This document shows positions 8,174 through 17,448 of a stretch of 64,000 nt of DNA, in pieces. Source of the stretch: Thermoactinomyces sp. DSM 45891 (lineage in GTDB: Bacteria; Bacillota; Bacilli; Thermoactinomycetales; Thermoactinomycetaceae); the NCBI RefSeq assembly GCF_900119485.1, contig NZ_FPJZ01000005.1, forward strand, positions 1-64,000, in the 5' to 3' direction. Positions within the stretch are counted from its first letter, which is position 1. Every line of letters starts with the position of its first letter. The position numbers were made by a program, and so were the translations under genes. Below the pieces are notes generated by a model. It was not told the DNA's origin, did no database searches, and worked only from the letters and a program-made list of their open reading frames with translations.

Positions 8174-10387
8174 TTACGATGAACAACTTACACATTCTTC
8201 TATTTCTACGGATTGGTTGCGAATATAGTAAATGGTTTTCACACCATTTTTCCAAGCATCCACATAAAGCTCTAAAAATTCTTTCGCGTTTGTTTCAGGC
8301 GTGATATATAAGTTAAATGATTGAGCTTGATCAATATGGCGCTGCCTCATTCCAGCAGCACGGATACTCCAACTCTGATCAATTTTATGTGCTTCTTTGT
8401 AATACCAAGTGGTCTCTACCGACAAATTAGGAGCTGTTTGAGGAATAGATGCCCCCCGCTTTTCTTCCACGAAAAACTTTGCATACACTGGGTCAATTCC
8501 CGCGGTAGAGCCAGCGATCAAGGAAGTGGAACCAGTTGGAGCAATCGCCATGACCCAGGCATTTCTCATCCCATGCTCGGCCACTTCTCGTTGTAGCTCT
8601 GCCCATCTTTCGCTACTATAGCCACGTTTCTCAAAATAGACTCCTGTCTCCCACTCACTTCCAGAAAAAGCCGGATAGGATCCTTTTTCTTTGGCATGTT
8701 CCATCGAAGCCCGAATAGCTTGATACGCAATCTCTTCAAACAACCGATCTGCCTCTTCCACGTGATCTTCCGATTCCCACATAATTTTCTGTTGGGCTAG
8801 ATATTGGTGATAACCGCTTGTTCCGAGACCCACAGCACGATACTTGTGATTCGTAACTTCTGCTTGCTTGACAGGATACATATTTAAGTCAATTACATTG
8901 TCAAGCATCCTCATCTGTACCGGAATAATTCGAGCAAGATCCTCGTAGCTATGCACTCTGCCAAGGTTAATAGAGGAAAGGTTACACACGACGAAATCAC
9001 CAGGTTTTTGCTTATTAACGATGATTCCATCCTCAATTTCTTCACTCATCCACTCCGTTGCAGACATGTTTTGGCAGATTTCCGTACAAAGATTAGAGGA
9101 GTAAATCATCCCTTTGTGTTTGTTCGGATTGGCTTCATTCACTAAATCACGGAAGAAGATGAAAGGAGTACCTGTTTCAAAAGCACTAACCATAACCCGT
9201 TTCATAATATCGATCGCAGGAATCTCAATAGAATCAAGAGATGGGTGATTTTCACATTCCTGATAACGTTTCTCAAATTCAGCTCCAAAAAAATCTTCAA
9301 GCGAGTATCCCATCACTTCTCTTACTTCGTGTGGATCGAATAAACTCCATATACCCCGCTGTGCTACACGCTCCATAAATAAATTCGGAACGCAAACCCC
9401 TGGAAAGATATCATGCGCCTTTAAACGGTCATCCCCATTGTTTGTTTTTAAATTGAGGAAATCTAGAATATCGGAATGCCACACATCTAGATAAATAGCA
9501 AACGCACCTCGACGAACGCCTAACTGGTCAACCGCCACAGCCGTATTGTTGTAATTTCGAATCCATGGAATCACACCGCCTGATGCACCTTTATGTCCAC
9601 GGATTTTAGAACCTTTTGCTCGGACTTTTCCTAGATAAATTCCAACTCCGCCACCATACTTGGAGACTTGAGCCGTTGAAGAGTTTGTCTCATAGATAGA
9701 CCATAAAGAGTCATCCACTGTATCGATAAAGCAAGAAGAAAGTTGATGAAGAGGCTTACCAGCATTCGCTAATGTTGGAGTAGCAACCGTTAATTCAAGT
9801 CTGGATAACACCTCATAAAATTTTTCTGCCCATAACACAGGGTTCTGCTCCTTAGAAGCTAAGTGCATAGCGATAATCATAAAGCGCTCTTGAGGTAACT
9901 CCATTACTTTCTGTTGAAAGTTACGTACTAAATACCGATCTGTCAGAACTTTCAAGCCAATATAGTTAAAGAGTTTATCTCGTTCAGGTTTCATAACAGT
10001 AGACAAGTAAGCAATCTCTTCTGCACTATATTTCTCCAATAAATATGTACCGTACAAGCCTTCCTCAGTTAGAGTACGAATTAGTGAATAAAAGTCTCCA
10101 TACTTCTGAGAAGCATCAAATTGACGGTTTTCACCTGCTTGTCGGTAGAGAAACATCACTAAAAAACGAGCAGCCACAAACTGCCAGTCTGGTTCCTCCA
10201 CACTCGTTTTTTCAACCGCTACTTGAATCAGCAACTGAATTTGCTCTTCTAGCGACATATTTTCTCTTAGCTGTAATCGAGTATCTTCTTCTAAGCTAGT
10301 AAAATCGAGGTAATTAAAGTCACGTTCCACCTCTGTTAGCCAATTTCCAATTTTCAGGTTTACCTCTAACCCCTTTATTTCAATCAT
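8174..10387 (-). CDS. nrdA: Class I ribonucleotide reductase, alpha subunit
   Basis: The catalytic subunit of 737 residues. Cysteines expected of the family are present: LSSCFID, SNLCTEI (thiyl radical position) and VVCNLSSINL, and the C-terminus ends ECVSCSS, the swinging redox pair reduced by thioredoxin. The N-terminal region of about 90 residues is too short and lacks the motif for a complete ATP-cone, so overall dATP inhibition of the usual kind may be absent. The ATG start has only a weak site (GGATGTGG). Two NrdR-type boxes lie directly upstream, and trxB is the next gene back on the same strand. Confidence 0.95.
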   Translation of the reverse strand: MIEIKGLEVNLKIGNWLTEVERDFNYLDFTSLEEDTRLQLRENMSLEEQIQLLIQVAVEKTSVEEPDWQFVAARFLVMFLYRQAGENRQFDASQKYGDFYSLIRTLTEEGLYGTYLLEKYSAEEIAYLSTVMKPERDKLFNYIGLKVLTDRYLVRNFQQKVMELPQERFMIIAMHLASKEQNPVLWAEKFYEVLSRLELTVATPTLANAGKPLHQLSSCFIDTVDDSLWSIYETNSSTAQVSKYGGGVGIYLGKVRAKGSKIRGHKGASGGVIPWIRNYNNTAVAVDQLGVRRGAFAIYLDVWHSDILDFLNLKTNNGDDRLKAHDIFPGVCVPNLFMERVAQRGIWSLFDPHEVREVMGYSLEDFFGAEFEKRYQECENHPSLDSIEIPAIDIMKRVMVSAFETGTPFIFFRDLVNEANPNKHKGMIYSSNLCTEICQNMSATEWMSEEIEDGIIVNKQKPGDFVVCNLSSINLGRVHSYEDLARIIPVQMRMLDNVIDLNMYPVKQAEVTNHKYRAVGLGTSGYHQYLAQQKIMWESEDHVEEADRLFEEIAYQAIRASMEHAKEKGSYPAFSGSEWETGVYFEKRGYSSERWAELQREVAEHGMRNAWVMAIAPTGSTSLIAGSTAGIDPVYAKFFVEEKRGASIPQTAPNLSVETTWYYKEAHKIDQSWSIRAAGMRQRHIDQAQSFNLYITPETNAKEFLELYVDAWKNGVKTIYYIRNQSVEIEECVSCSS

Positions 10388-10399
10388 ACATCCACATCC

Positions 10400-10448
10400 G
10401 ATCCATATATAGTGACTATTTGAGTATACCCGACACTATATATTGTGC
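10400..10448 (-). promoter_or_regulatory. Paired NrdR boxes upstream of nrdA
   Basis: The box at 10433-10448 (acactatatattgtgc) matches the NrdR consensus acaCwAtATaTwGtgt at 15 of 16 positions. A weaker copy at 10400-10415 matches at about 11 of 16. Their starts are 33 bases apart, close to three helical turns, as usual for NrdR, which represses ribonucleotide reductase genes when dATP is high. Confidence 0.7.
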
Positions 10449-10771
10449 AAGCTATTTGAGAACCCAAAAAAATAAGTTATGATTCATTATCTCGGAATTT
10501 CCAATTTGAAACGCTCAATCTCTCCATGTTGCGCACATTTTTGCGAGTTGACGAGAGTGAAAAAAAGAAACCATTTAGATAGTTAACTAGATATATAACC
10601 ATAAGTATTTATTTTATATAAAACACACAAAAAATCTTATAAAAGAAACATACTCAAGGGCTATCCTAAAGTAGATTTTCTCTTTAAGATAGCCCTAGCT
10701 TATTCAAGTATGAATCGCAATGATATAGAATAACAGCCTAGTAAATCATTCTTCATAGAACGGTTATCATT
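10449..10771. other. Intergenic region between nrdA and trxB
   Basis: Besides the NrdR boxes and the trxB hairpin, nothing further is recognised. The A/T-rich stretch 10560-10650 probably holds the nrdA promoter. No riboswitch fold or open frame with a ribosome binding site was seen. Confidence 0.5.
10657..10696 (-). terminator. Hairpin after trxB
   Basis: A 15-bp stem with one mismatch (agggctatcttaaag against its partner) and a 10-base loop lies 75 bases past the trxB stop. The T-run is short, so its strength is uncertain. Confidence 0.55.
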
Positions 10772-11719
10772 TTATAAACTCTTGCTCCAGTCATCCACTT
10801 GGCTGCCCTCTATAAATCGCTCACAGTCTAGTGCCGCCATACAGCCGGTTCCAGCCGCTGTAATCGCCTGACGATAAACATGGTCCTGTACATCACCACA
10901 AGCAAATACTCCAGGAATATTCGTGCGTGTGGTGCCAGGTTGTACTTTAATATAGCCTGTTTCATCAGTGTCTAGCTGATCTGGTAAAAAGCTTGTATTT
11001 GGAGTATGACCAATCGCCACAAAAATCCCATCTGTCTCGATGACCTCTTCTTTGCCTGTCTCGTTATTTTTCACTTTTAAACCCGTAACACCTTGATCTC
11101 CCTTTACTACTTCGATAGGAGTACAGTTCAGACTCCATGTGACCTTCTCATTTTCTCTAGCACGCTCCTGCATGATCTTGGATGCTCGAAGCTCCTCCCT
11201 ACGGTGTACCACTCGAACTTCAGAGGCAAATTTCGTCAGAAAGTTCGCTTCTTCCATCGCGGAATCGCCACCTCCCACAACAATAATTTTCTTGTCGCGG
11301 AAAAAGAAGCCATCGCAAGTTGCACATGTGCTTACACCCATACCAATGCTTTCTTTTTCATTGGGAATTCCTAATAGTTTAGCAGAAGCACCTGTGGAGA
11401 TAATTAATGTCTCCGTCTCCACTACTTTCTCTTCACCCATATGTAATGTAAATGGCTTGCTAGTCAAATCGACTCGATTCACCCACCCGCGTTCAAATCG
11501 TGCACCAAAGCGCTCTGCTTGTTTACGCATATTCTGCATCAACTCTGGACCCATAACCCCTTCAGGGAATCCAGGAAAATTTTCAACTTCCGTTGTAGTG
11601 GTTAATTGTCCACCCGGTTCTGGACCCTCAATCACAAGCGGATTCATGTTTGCACGGGCTAGGTATATCGCTGCCGTTAATCCCGATGGACCCGTTCCAA
11701 GTACAACTACTTTGTTCAT
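10772..11719 (-). CDS. trxB: Thioredoxin reductase
   Basis: A cytosolic FAD enzyme that reduces thioredoxin with NADPH. The FAD motif GTGPSGLTAAIYLARA is at the N-terminus, the redox-active pair is CATCDG, the NADPH motif is VVGGGDSAMEEANFLTKF, and GVFACGDV binds FAD near the C-terminus. At 315 residues it has the usual length. The start is the ATG at 11719, 7 bases after GGAGG; the open frame runs 10 codons further up without a better site. Thioredoxin recycles the CxxC tail of NrdA and the ArsC in this window, so the gene serves both. Confidence 0.95.
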   Translation of the reverse strand: MNKVVVLGTGPSGLTAAIYLARANMNPLVIEGPEPGGQLTTTTEVENFPGFPEGVMGPELMQNMRKQAERFGARFERGWVNRVDLTSKPFTLHMGEEKVVETETLIISTGASAKLLGIPNEKESIGMGVSTCATCDGFFFRDKKIIVVGGGDSAMEEANFLTKFASEVRVVHRREELRASKIMQERARENEKVTWSLNCTPIEVVKGDQGVTGLKVKNNETGKEEVIETDGIFVAIGHTPNTSFLPDQLDTDETGYIKVQPGTTRTNIPGVFACGDVQDHVYRQAITAAGTGCMAALDCERFIEGSQVDDWSKSL

Positions 11720-11943
11720 TTGAAAGCCTCCATTTTCATCTAAATTCACTTAGATTATACTATATATTATTAAATAATAACTCTAGTTTATCAGTAATCC
11801 ATCATTATGGATAGTCTCACTACGTATTTATAGTATGGATTTTCAAGGGCCGATCATACCTTCGAAGACGTATAGATTAAGCGGGAGCGATAGTAGTCTT
11901 TTTCTTTGTAGAATTTTATCCTACTTGTGAAGAAAAAAATAAA

Positions 11944-11960
11944 AAGCCCACAATGGGCTT
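11944..11960 (-). terminator. Terminator after the first YheC/YheD gene
   Basis: A 7-bp stem (aagccca / tgggctt) with a 3-base loop, followed on the minus strand by TTTATTTTTTTC, directly after the stop codon. Confidence 0.85.
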
Positions 11961-11964
11961 CATA

Positions 11965-12714
11965 TTATCTAGCTCTTCTACGATTCACTAAGATTTTTTT
12001 GTAGACAGTAGGATTCAGTCTTTTAAATAGTGAACTTCCGGGGGTAATATTTACTTCATATATCCAAATTTTACCATTTGGAGTAATAGCTAGATCGACA
12101 CCAAACTCTCTCCAAGAAGGATACGCTCCAGAAATCGATTTTACCGATTCAGCAGCAATCTGTTCAAGTTGATTTTGCGTTTCTACAGATTGTTGTTGAG
12201 AGTAACCTAGTTTGGAACGTAATAATGTGGGAACCAAGATAGTAGTGCCTCCACTCGAACCATTTGTAACAACTCCTAATGATGGTGCTTGTTTGCCAAT
12301 CAGCCCCATGCAAGTCCATTTTCCATCTATTCGAATGAAATGTGCCCTAATATCAAAGGCGCGTCCTGATTTCATAACACTATTAATTCCTTGTTGCACA
12401 AGATATGTTCTGCCTTTCATTTTTCTGGCTAAAATCCGATTATATGCCGCTTGAACACCTGAAACAGTCGCTCTCCCTTTTAAATCTCGATCCTTAATGA
12501 GGAATTGGCCATTTGCTAGTTTTTCAACCCTCATGACGCCTTTTCCTTGGCTTGAATCGTTTGGCTTCACATATATCAAATTATACTTCTGACACATTTG
12601 TTTAAGGTTCTCAAGAGAGAAACGAAGTGTTTCTGGAAGATGAGAAGCAGTCGTAGAGTTCCGACGAAGTATTCCATAATTGCCAATCTTACTTATCACT
12701 TTCCCGTACCTCAT
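11965..12714 (-). CDS. YheC/YheD family ATP-grasp protein (spore coat-associated type)
   Basis: A 249-residue ATP-grasp protein. Family landmarks are IYVKPNDSSQGKGVMRV (ATP-binding lysine and glycine loop), YLVQQGI, DIRAHFIRIDGKWTCMGLIGKQ and EFGVDLAITPNGKIWIYEVNITPGSSLF, the last carrying the Asp/Glu/Asn magnesium site. YheC and YheD of B. subtilis are endospore coat-associated but longer (about 360 and 450 residues), so this is a compact form. The ATG start has GAGGGG upstream. A diverged homologue lies at 14248-15009. The ligated substrate is unknown. Confidence 0.8.
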   Translation of the reverse strand: MRYGKVISKIGNYGILRRNSTTASHLPETLRFSLENLKQMCQKYNLIYVKPNDSSQGKGVMRVEKLANGQFLIKDRDLKGRATVSGVQAAYNRILARKMKGRTYLVQQGINSVMKSGRAFDIRAHFIRIDGKWTCMGLIGKQAPSLGVVTNGSSGGTTILVPTLLRSKLGYSQQQSVETQNQLEQIAAESVKSISGAYPSWREFGVDLAITPNGKIWIYEVNITPGSSLFKRLNPTVYKKILVNRRRAR

Positions 12715-12848
12715 AGTTCATCCCCTCTTTCTGAGATAGTATAGGTTATGCGAAAGAGGATGAAACTCTTGTACACTAGCATATTCTATTGATAGATAGG
12801 TTTTTCATTAATAGTTAGATAGATTCGAACGTTAAATTAGAGAAACAA

Positions 12849-12900
12849 AAAAAACCAAGGATCGAAGAATGTAAAAACACTCTTCGATCCTTGGTTTTTT
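12849..12900. terminator. 20-bp hairpin terminator after the PaaK-like gene
   Basis: Perfect 20-bp stem, arms 12849-12868 and 12881-12900, 12-base loop. Runs of A and T at the two feet make it functional in both directions. Confidence 0.9.
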
Positions 12901-12908
12901 GACAGGAA

Positions 12909-14123
12909 CTAATTACGCTCCCAGTATTGATGGTGGATTACTTTCTTCTTTACACGATCCGTTTGAAATTGCTCTGGATCTGTTACTACCTTTACTTGAA
13001 TTTCACTCAGGATTCCATTTCGAATCATGATCCCGATCTCAGGAATTTGATCTTGTATATCCAGTTGGATTTGTTTACGAATACAGTCCGTGATAAAGGG
13101 ACTGTCAATCCAGACCAACAGCTTATTACCATCTACCTGTATCCAAATAGTAGCCTTATCCAGATACCGGAATGCGGCCTCCTCTATATCATAGAAACTA
13201 ATTTTCTCACCATGTTTCCATTCTGTACCGACTCGTTTTACAAGCGATTGAAAGCTAAAAAACGTTTTATCTGCTATATGTATTGGTTTAAAACCACGAA
13301 TCACATCATAGGTAACAAAACGAACAGCAGGAAATGTTTTTCTAGAAAATGATGTAAGCACTAGAACCCGTTCATCTTCCCTCAGTAAGTCTGCATCCAA
13401 TCCAACTTCTTCAGCTCTTATTCCTTCAGGTACTAGGTCTTCTACAAAAAGATAACACCCATGCTCATGCGAGTAATAGGCAATAGTTCCAATTTCGATC
13501 GATCCCACCGTATCCATGATATCTTGCCGGTCTATGCGTAAACGAGAAGCCACTTTTTTCTGCCACTCAGCACTAGCCACTTCCCCTACTAATATAACTT
13601 TCTGTATCCCAAATTGCTCTGGATGATCGGTAGCCGATAGAACACTTTCTAAAATGGATGGCATTGTATACAGACAATCAGGTCGAAATTGCTTTAGTAA
13701 TCTCACATGATCTTGTACAGGCAAATGATACGGAATATCTTCACAAATTAATCCTACATTCTTAAAAACCTCTATGGCAGTATTTGCGGCATGCCCTGTG
13801 CCCATATCGGACATAGCTGTTCGAATGGGTTTATCTTGGAGAAAACGGGTATAAATCTGTACTTTTTTATCCAAATAGTACTGATCATCTTCCCTTGAGT
13901 AAGCAATTTTTTTCCTTTTCTTCGAACTGGTCCCGGACGTTTGATAAATCTTCCAAGCTGGATGAAAATCTTGATGGTAATAGTGTTTTTCTAGAATCCC
14001 TCTCGTAATCAACGGCAATTTCAACAGACTATCTGGTTTCATAGAAGGTAAGTAATCCTCATACCAGGGAAAATAAGTAATCATTTCATTTATTTTCGTT
14101 TGTAATTTCTCTTTTTCAATCAT
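12909..14123 (-). CDS. PaaK-like adenylate-forming enzyme
   Basis: A 404-residue protein related to phenylacetate-CoA ligase and the so-called coenzyme F390 synthetases. The ATP loop is YQTSGTSSKKRKKIAYS near residue 60, a second motif is DTVGSIEIGTIAYY, and FPAVRFVTYDVIRG stands where PaaK enzymes have a YxTGD motif. The last ~100 residues form the usual mobile domain. The ATG at 14123 is preferred, with AAAGTGAG 8 bases upstream; GTG codons at 14129 and 14132 are alternatives. It would activate a carboxylic acid as acyl-AMP; substrate and acceptor are not evident. The genes on both sides encode YheC/YheD ATP-grasp proteins. Confidence 0.7.
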   Translation of the reverse strand: MIEKEKLQTKINEMITYFPWYEDYLPSMKPDSLLKLPLITRGILEKHYYHQDFHPAWKIYQTSGTSSKKRKKIAYSREDDQYYLDKKVQIYTRFLQDKPIRTAMSDMGTGHAANTAIEVFKNVGLICEDIPYHLPVQDHVRLLKQFRPDCLYTMPSILESVLSATDHPEQFGIQKVILVGEVASAEWQKKVASRLRIDRQDIMDTVGSIEIGTIAYYSHEHGCYLFVEDLVPEGIRAEEVGLDADLLREDERVLVLTSFSRKTFPAVRFVTYDVIRGFKPIHIADKTFFSFQSLVKRVGTEWKHGEKISFYDIEEAAFRYLDKATIWIQVDGNKLLVWIDSPFITDCIRKQIQLDIQDQIPEIGIMIRNGILSEIQVKVVTDPEQFQTDRVKKKVIHHQYWERN

Positions 14124-14247
14124 CCTCACCACTCACTTTCTATCAAATTTCGTTTAAATCATTATATGAATTTGTGTCAGGGCGAATTCCTTCTGCCGTG
14201 AACAATTCTGAACTTGTACATATATTGGTGCAAAGGGGTGAGGTTCA

Positions 14248-15009
14248 TTGAAAAGATATTCATTTCGTTTGTCTAGCAAATGGACTAAGACACTAGCTTT
14301 ATCAAAAAGCAATCATCTTAAAGCTAATATTCCGACAACCGGAATGTGGAGTAAAGAGAATCTCCAAGACTTTTTAACAACATATCAAATGGTGTATATA
14401 AAACCAGACCACGGTTCACAAGGAAGAGGAATTATTCGAGCTAGCATCAAAGAAGGAAAGTATGAAGCGCGCTATGAGAAGAGTACTAGGATTTTTTCAA
14501 ATTTCAACCAATTATATAAGTTTATAAGTAAATATAAAGGAAAAGAAAAGTATTTAATTCAACAAGGAATAACGATGTTAACCCACAAAAAATCTTCTTT
14601 TGATTTTCGAATTATGGTTCAACATAATCCCAGCAAGCAATGGGAAGTAACCGGTATAGCTGGACGTGTAGGAAATAAAAAGTTGGTCGTAACGAATGGA
14701 AGTAAAGGAGCTACCATTAAACCCATTGCAACTCTTCTAGCACCCTATGTTCCTAATGGGAAATTACAAACATATATACGCCAACTAGAAACATTTAGTG
14801 TATCTATTGGGACACATCTACAAAATGTATACCCAAGCATTAGAGAAATCGGACTTGATATCGCACTTGATTCCAATCTCAAACCATGGATCTTGGAATT
14901 TAACACCAGTCCCGGCCTCCATCCTTTCGCAAGATTACCTGATAAGCGAGCTCTTTATAAGATGATTCGTTATGGGAGAACCTATGGTCGTACCAAGTAC
15001 CTATATTAA
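14248..15009 (+). CDS. YheC/YheD family ATP-grasp protein, second copy
   Basis: A 253-residue paralogue of the protein at 11965-12714. The aligned landmarks are VYIKPDHGSQGRGIIRA, YLIQQGI, DFRIMVQHNPSKQWEVTGIAGRV and EIGLDIALDSNLKPWILEFNTSPGLH. The start is TTG at 14248, four bases after the strong site AAAGGGGTGAGG. It is divergent from the PaaK-like gene, with a shared ~120-base promoter region. The two copies are clearly diverged, so an old duplication or separate acquisition is more likely than a recent copy. A spore-envelope role is inferred from the family. Confidence 0.8.
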   Translation: MKRYSFRLSSKWTKTLALSKSNHLKANIPTTGMWSKENLQDFLTTYQMVYIKPDHGSQGRGIIRASIKEGKYEARYEKSTRIFSNFNQLYKFISKYKGKEKYLIQQGITMLTHKKSSFDFRIMVQHNPSKQWEVTGIAGRVGNKKLVVTNGSKGATIKPIATLLAPYVPNGKLQTYIRQLETFSVSIGTHLQNVYPSIREIGLDIALDSNLKPWILEFNTSPGLHPFARLPDKRALYKMIRYGRTYGRTKYLY

Positions 15010-15013
15010 AGGA

Positions 15014-15035
15014 ACCACCTTTTTTCAAAGGTGGT
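15014..15035 (+). terminator. Hairpin after the second YheC/YheD gene
   Basis: A 9-bp perfect stem (accaccttt / aaaggtggt) with a 4-base loop immediately after the stop codon. The following T content is only moderate. Confidence 0.6.
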
Positions 15036-15085
15036 CCGATCGTTTGTTTCAATCTAATGGGGAGGCTATACTCAGGCCTGCCCGT

Positions 15086-17236
15086 TTACTTATTTTGTAC
15101 TAAAAGTGCCTCCAAGATGAGGGAAACATCCTTTTTAGCATCTTTATTGATCCAATCGGGATTTTTAGATGCTACATCTACTACTTTCCCAATTGAAACA
15201 AATCCATTTGCTTTATAAATGGTTCCTAGAATCCAATTCCCTTTTGCATATTCCTCATGTGCAAGAGTGAAATATTTTTTCGCTTGATCCGTATGTTGTA
15301 AAATAAGTTTTTCCAGCTTGGGATTGATCCATTTGCTGTTTTTTACATATTCATATAAAAAATCTACATCCACTTTTGCCACAGGAATCGCGGCAACCTG
15401 GGCTTGTTCCATATTTCCTACTGAATCAATAGAGCGAAATGACAATGATTGCGATTGCTCTCCATTCAAAGATATGGGAGCTAAATACTCCTCCCAATTT
15501 TCCTTTCCCTCAAAGCGGTATTCTACTTTCTTCACTGCCGTATCATCTGTTGCTGTTAGAGTAAGAGTGGCTTGATTTAGATAAGTCCCAGTCGATAGCT
15601 TGGTCCCTTCTACGGAATAAGTAGTAACAGGGGGTTTTACATCAGAAGGCTCGCCTGGAAGTGGCTCGATCGGTACACGATTAATCGTGACAGCCTTTGA
15701 ATATACAGCCGATTTATCGAGACGAAGACGGAGGGTAGCCGATCCTGTTGTGGATGGTTTTATTTTCATCGTAAGATTGATTTTCGCTTTTCCTGCTGCA
15801 TCTGCCTGGATATCAAACGGAGCACTATATCCATAAGAATCTGGCCACGTACCGTCTGCTTTTTTCAACATAGCTACTTGCGTACCGCCTGCTTGATAAA
15901 TCCCTAGATCTAAACCAGATAATGTCTGACCCGGTGTTACATGATCTACCGTAACACTCAGCCCAAATTCTTCACCATCAGGTAAGACGGATTGATGAGT
16001 AAGGGTATAAACGGGTTGAACTGGAGCTGCTTGTGAGGAACCATACGATCCAGGTTTAAAAGTACTAGGGTCCCACCATTTATAACCTGCTTCAGGTGCT
16101 GCCCAAGGCTCTGTCTGAGGTTCAGTCGAGGCTGCTGGCTCTTCCATCGGCAGTGTAGGTGTTGGCTGATCTAACTGGAGTCCTTCTACCTGATCCAAGC
16201 TAGTATATGTTTCTTTTTTTGCCAACCAATTAACGGTATTTACTAGCAATTTTGCATCATCTTGCTCTTTAAAACCATCATAGGTAGTCTTCTTTTTTCC
16301 ATTTTCCTCACGTAGATATTTAGGAGTAATATCTTCAACTGGAGAAGAATCACCGATAAAAGCAGCTTTTCCTTGTCCTTTTTTCGATATCGCCATATAA
16401 GGACCTTCTGCTACTCCACCACCCATATAGACTCCCTGGTCAACTGAGTGCGCCCATTTAGCATTCGTGGTTGGCAGATATACAAGTCCTTTTGCTTTCT
16501 TAGGATCTGTAATCATCAATGTGGAACCTGCATGCATTGCTACATTTGAAACCCCAGAAGTAATCCCAAAGCTTTGTTCAGGAGCTACAACATGGTTTGC
16601 CGTCACATCCCCAATTGCATTATATCGGAAGCGAATACCAAACTGATCGTTCAGCCAGTCCGTACTTGTGACATCCTTCATCGCTTCCGAATTTTTCTCC
16701 TCGTCACTCATCCCCTTTGTTGGATTTCCAAATGCTCCACGTCGATAGCCATTCATTACCTCGGAACCATCCCAGCGGTTCTTATTACGGTCTGCATTAT
16801 AGTGATCCCCTATGAAGAAAATACTACCACCTTGCTCTACATATTGTTTCATAGCGGCTTGTTCGGTTTGTTTATATGGGATGTTTGCTTCACCGATAAC
16901 CAGTACATCGTATCCCTTTAAATCGGTAAGTGTAATCGGAGCTTTCTTGCGCAATTCTTTCACATAGAAACCATCATTAGCAAGTCCATTTGCAAAATCT
17001 GAAAACCCACCATCAATTACCCAGTCAGCCGCACCAGCGGTTTGTCCATGAGTATTATCAAATAATACCTTTTTCCCAGCATTCCCATTTACAACCTTTG
17101 GACTGATAAATGGGGCAGGATCAGTTGAACCCTCTGCGTGAACAGACGTTTCATTCCAAAAATAAAGTGGAATCGATACTGTCAAGATTGCAAACGAAAG
17201 GACAAGCTTTGAAGATTTCCTCAACAAGCTTAGCAT
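15086..17236 (-). CDS. Large secreted protein: GATase-like, OmpL47-like and FIMAH-like domains
   Basis: A 716-residue exported protein. Residues 1 to about 34 are a signal peptide ending VHA-EG. Residues ~40-340 resemble a DUF4350/glutamine-amidotransferase-like domain (KVLFDNTHGQTAGAADWVI, YDVLVIGEANIPY, GGSIFFIGDHYN). A Pro/Glu linker follows, then a beta-rich domain (~410-540), an OmpL47-type domain (~545-625, TTYSVEGTKLSTGTYLNQ) and a helical C-terminus (~630-716, WINPKLEKLILQHTDQAKKYFTLAHEEYAKGNW) like the FIMAH domain. The ATG at 17236 follows AGGAGGAG; the frame extends 28 codons further without a better start. Function is unknown, and attachment to cell wall or glycans is a guess from the C-terminal domains. 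Confidence 0.7.
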   Translation of the reverse strand: MLSLLRKSSKLVLSFAILTVSIPLYFWNETSVHAEGSTDPAPFISPKVVNGNAGKKVLFDNTHGQTAGAADWVIDGGFSDFANGLANDGFYVKELRKKAPITLTDLKGYDVLVIGEANIPYKQTEQAAMKQYVEQGGSIFFIGDHYNADRNKNRWDGSEVMNGYRRGAFGNPTKGMSDEEKNSEAMKDVTSTDWLNDQFGIRFRYNAIGDVTANHVVAPEQSFGITSGVSNVAMHAGSTLMITDPKKAKGLVYLPTTNAKWAHSVDQGVYMGGGVAEGPYMAISKKGQGKAAFIGDSSPVEDITPKYLREENGKKKTTYDGFKEQDDAKLLVNTVNWLAKKETYTSLDQVEGLQLDQPTPTLPMEEPAASTEPQTEPWAAPEAGYKWWDPSTFKPGSYGSSQAAPVQPVYTLTHQSVLPDGEEFGLSVTVDHVTPGQTLSGLDLGIYQAGGTQVAMLKKADGTWPDSYGYSAPFDIQADAAGKAKINLTMKIKPSTTGSATLRLRLDKSAVYSKAVTINRVPIEPLPGEPSDVKPPVTTYSVEGTKLSTGTYLNQATLTLTATDDTAVKKVEYRFEGKENWEEYLAPISLNGEQSQSLSFRSIDSVGNMEQAQVAAIPVAKVDVDFLYEYVKNSKWINPKLEKLILQHTDQAKKYFTLAHEEYAKGNWILGTIYKANGFVSIGKVVDVASKNPDWINKDAKKDVSLILEALLVQNK

Positions 17237-17406
17237 AATACTCCTCCTAAAATTAGAAAAATTATGACTACACATTCCCCTTAGATCGAAACAAACAATC
17301 CTATCATAACATGAAATCAAACATATAACACGAAATTATCAATAATTTTATACCTTTTATATCGAAAATTTACACTTTATAAACTACTAATACTCATTAC
17401 GAAAAG

Positions 17407-17434
17407 CCCTCCATCGTTATCAGCAAATGGAGGG
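17407..17434 (-). terminator. Terminator after glpD
   Basis: An 8-bp stem (ccctccat / atggaggg) with a 12-base loop, followed on the minus strand by GCTTTTCG, 15 bases past the stop codon. Confidence 0.7.
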
Positions 17435-17448
17435 TGAAACACATTTCA

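Noticed and set aside
9140..9145. Frame antisense to nrdA (8951-9145) and similar long antisense frames in rny and glpK
   Set aside because: Shadows of strongly conserved coding sequence, without starts or similarity of their own.
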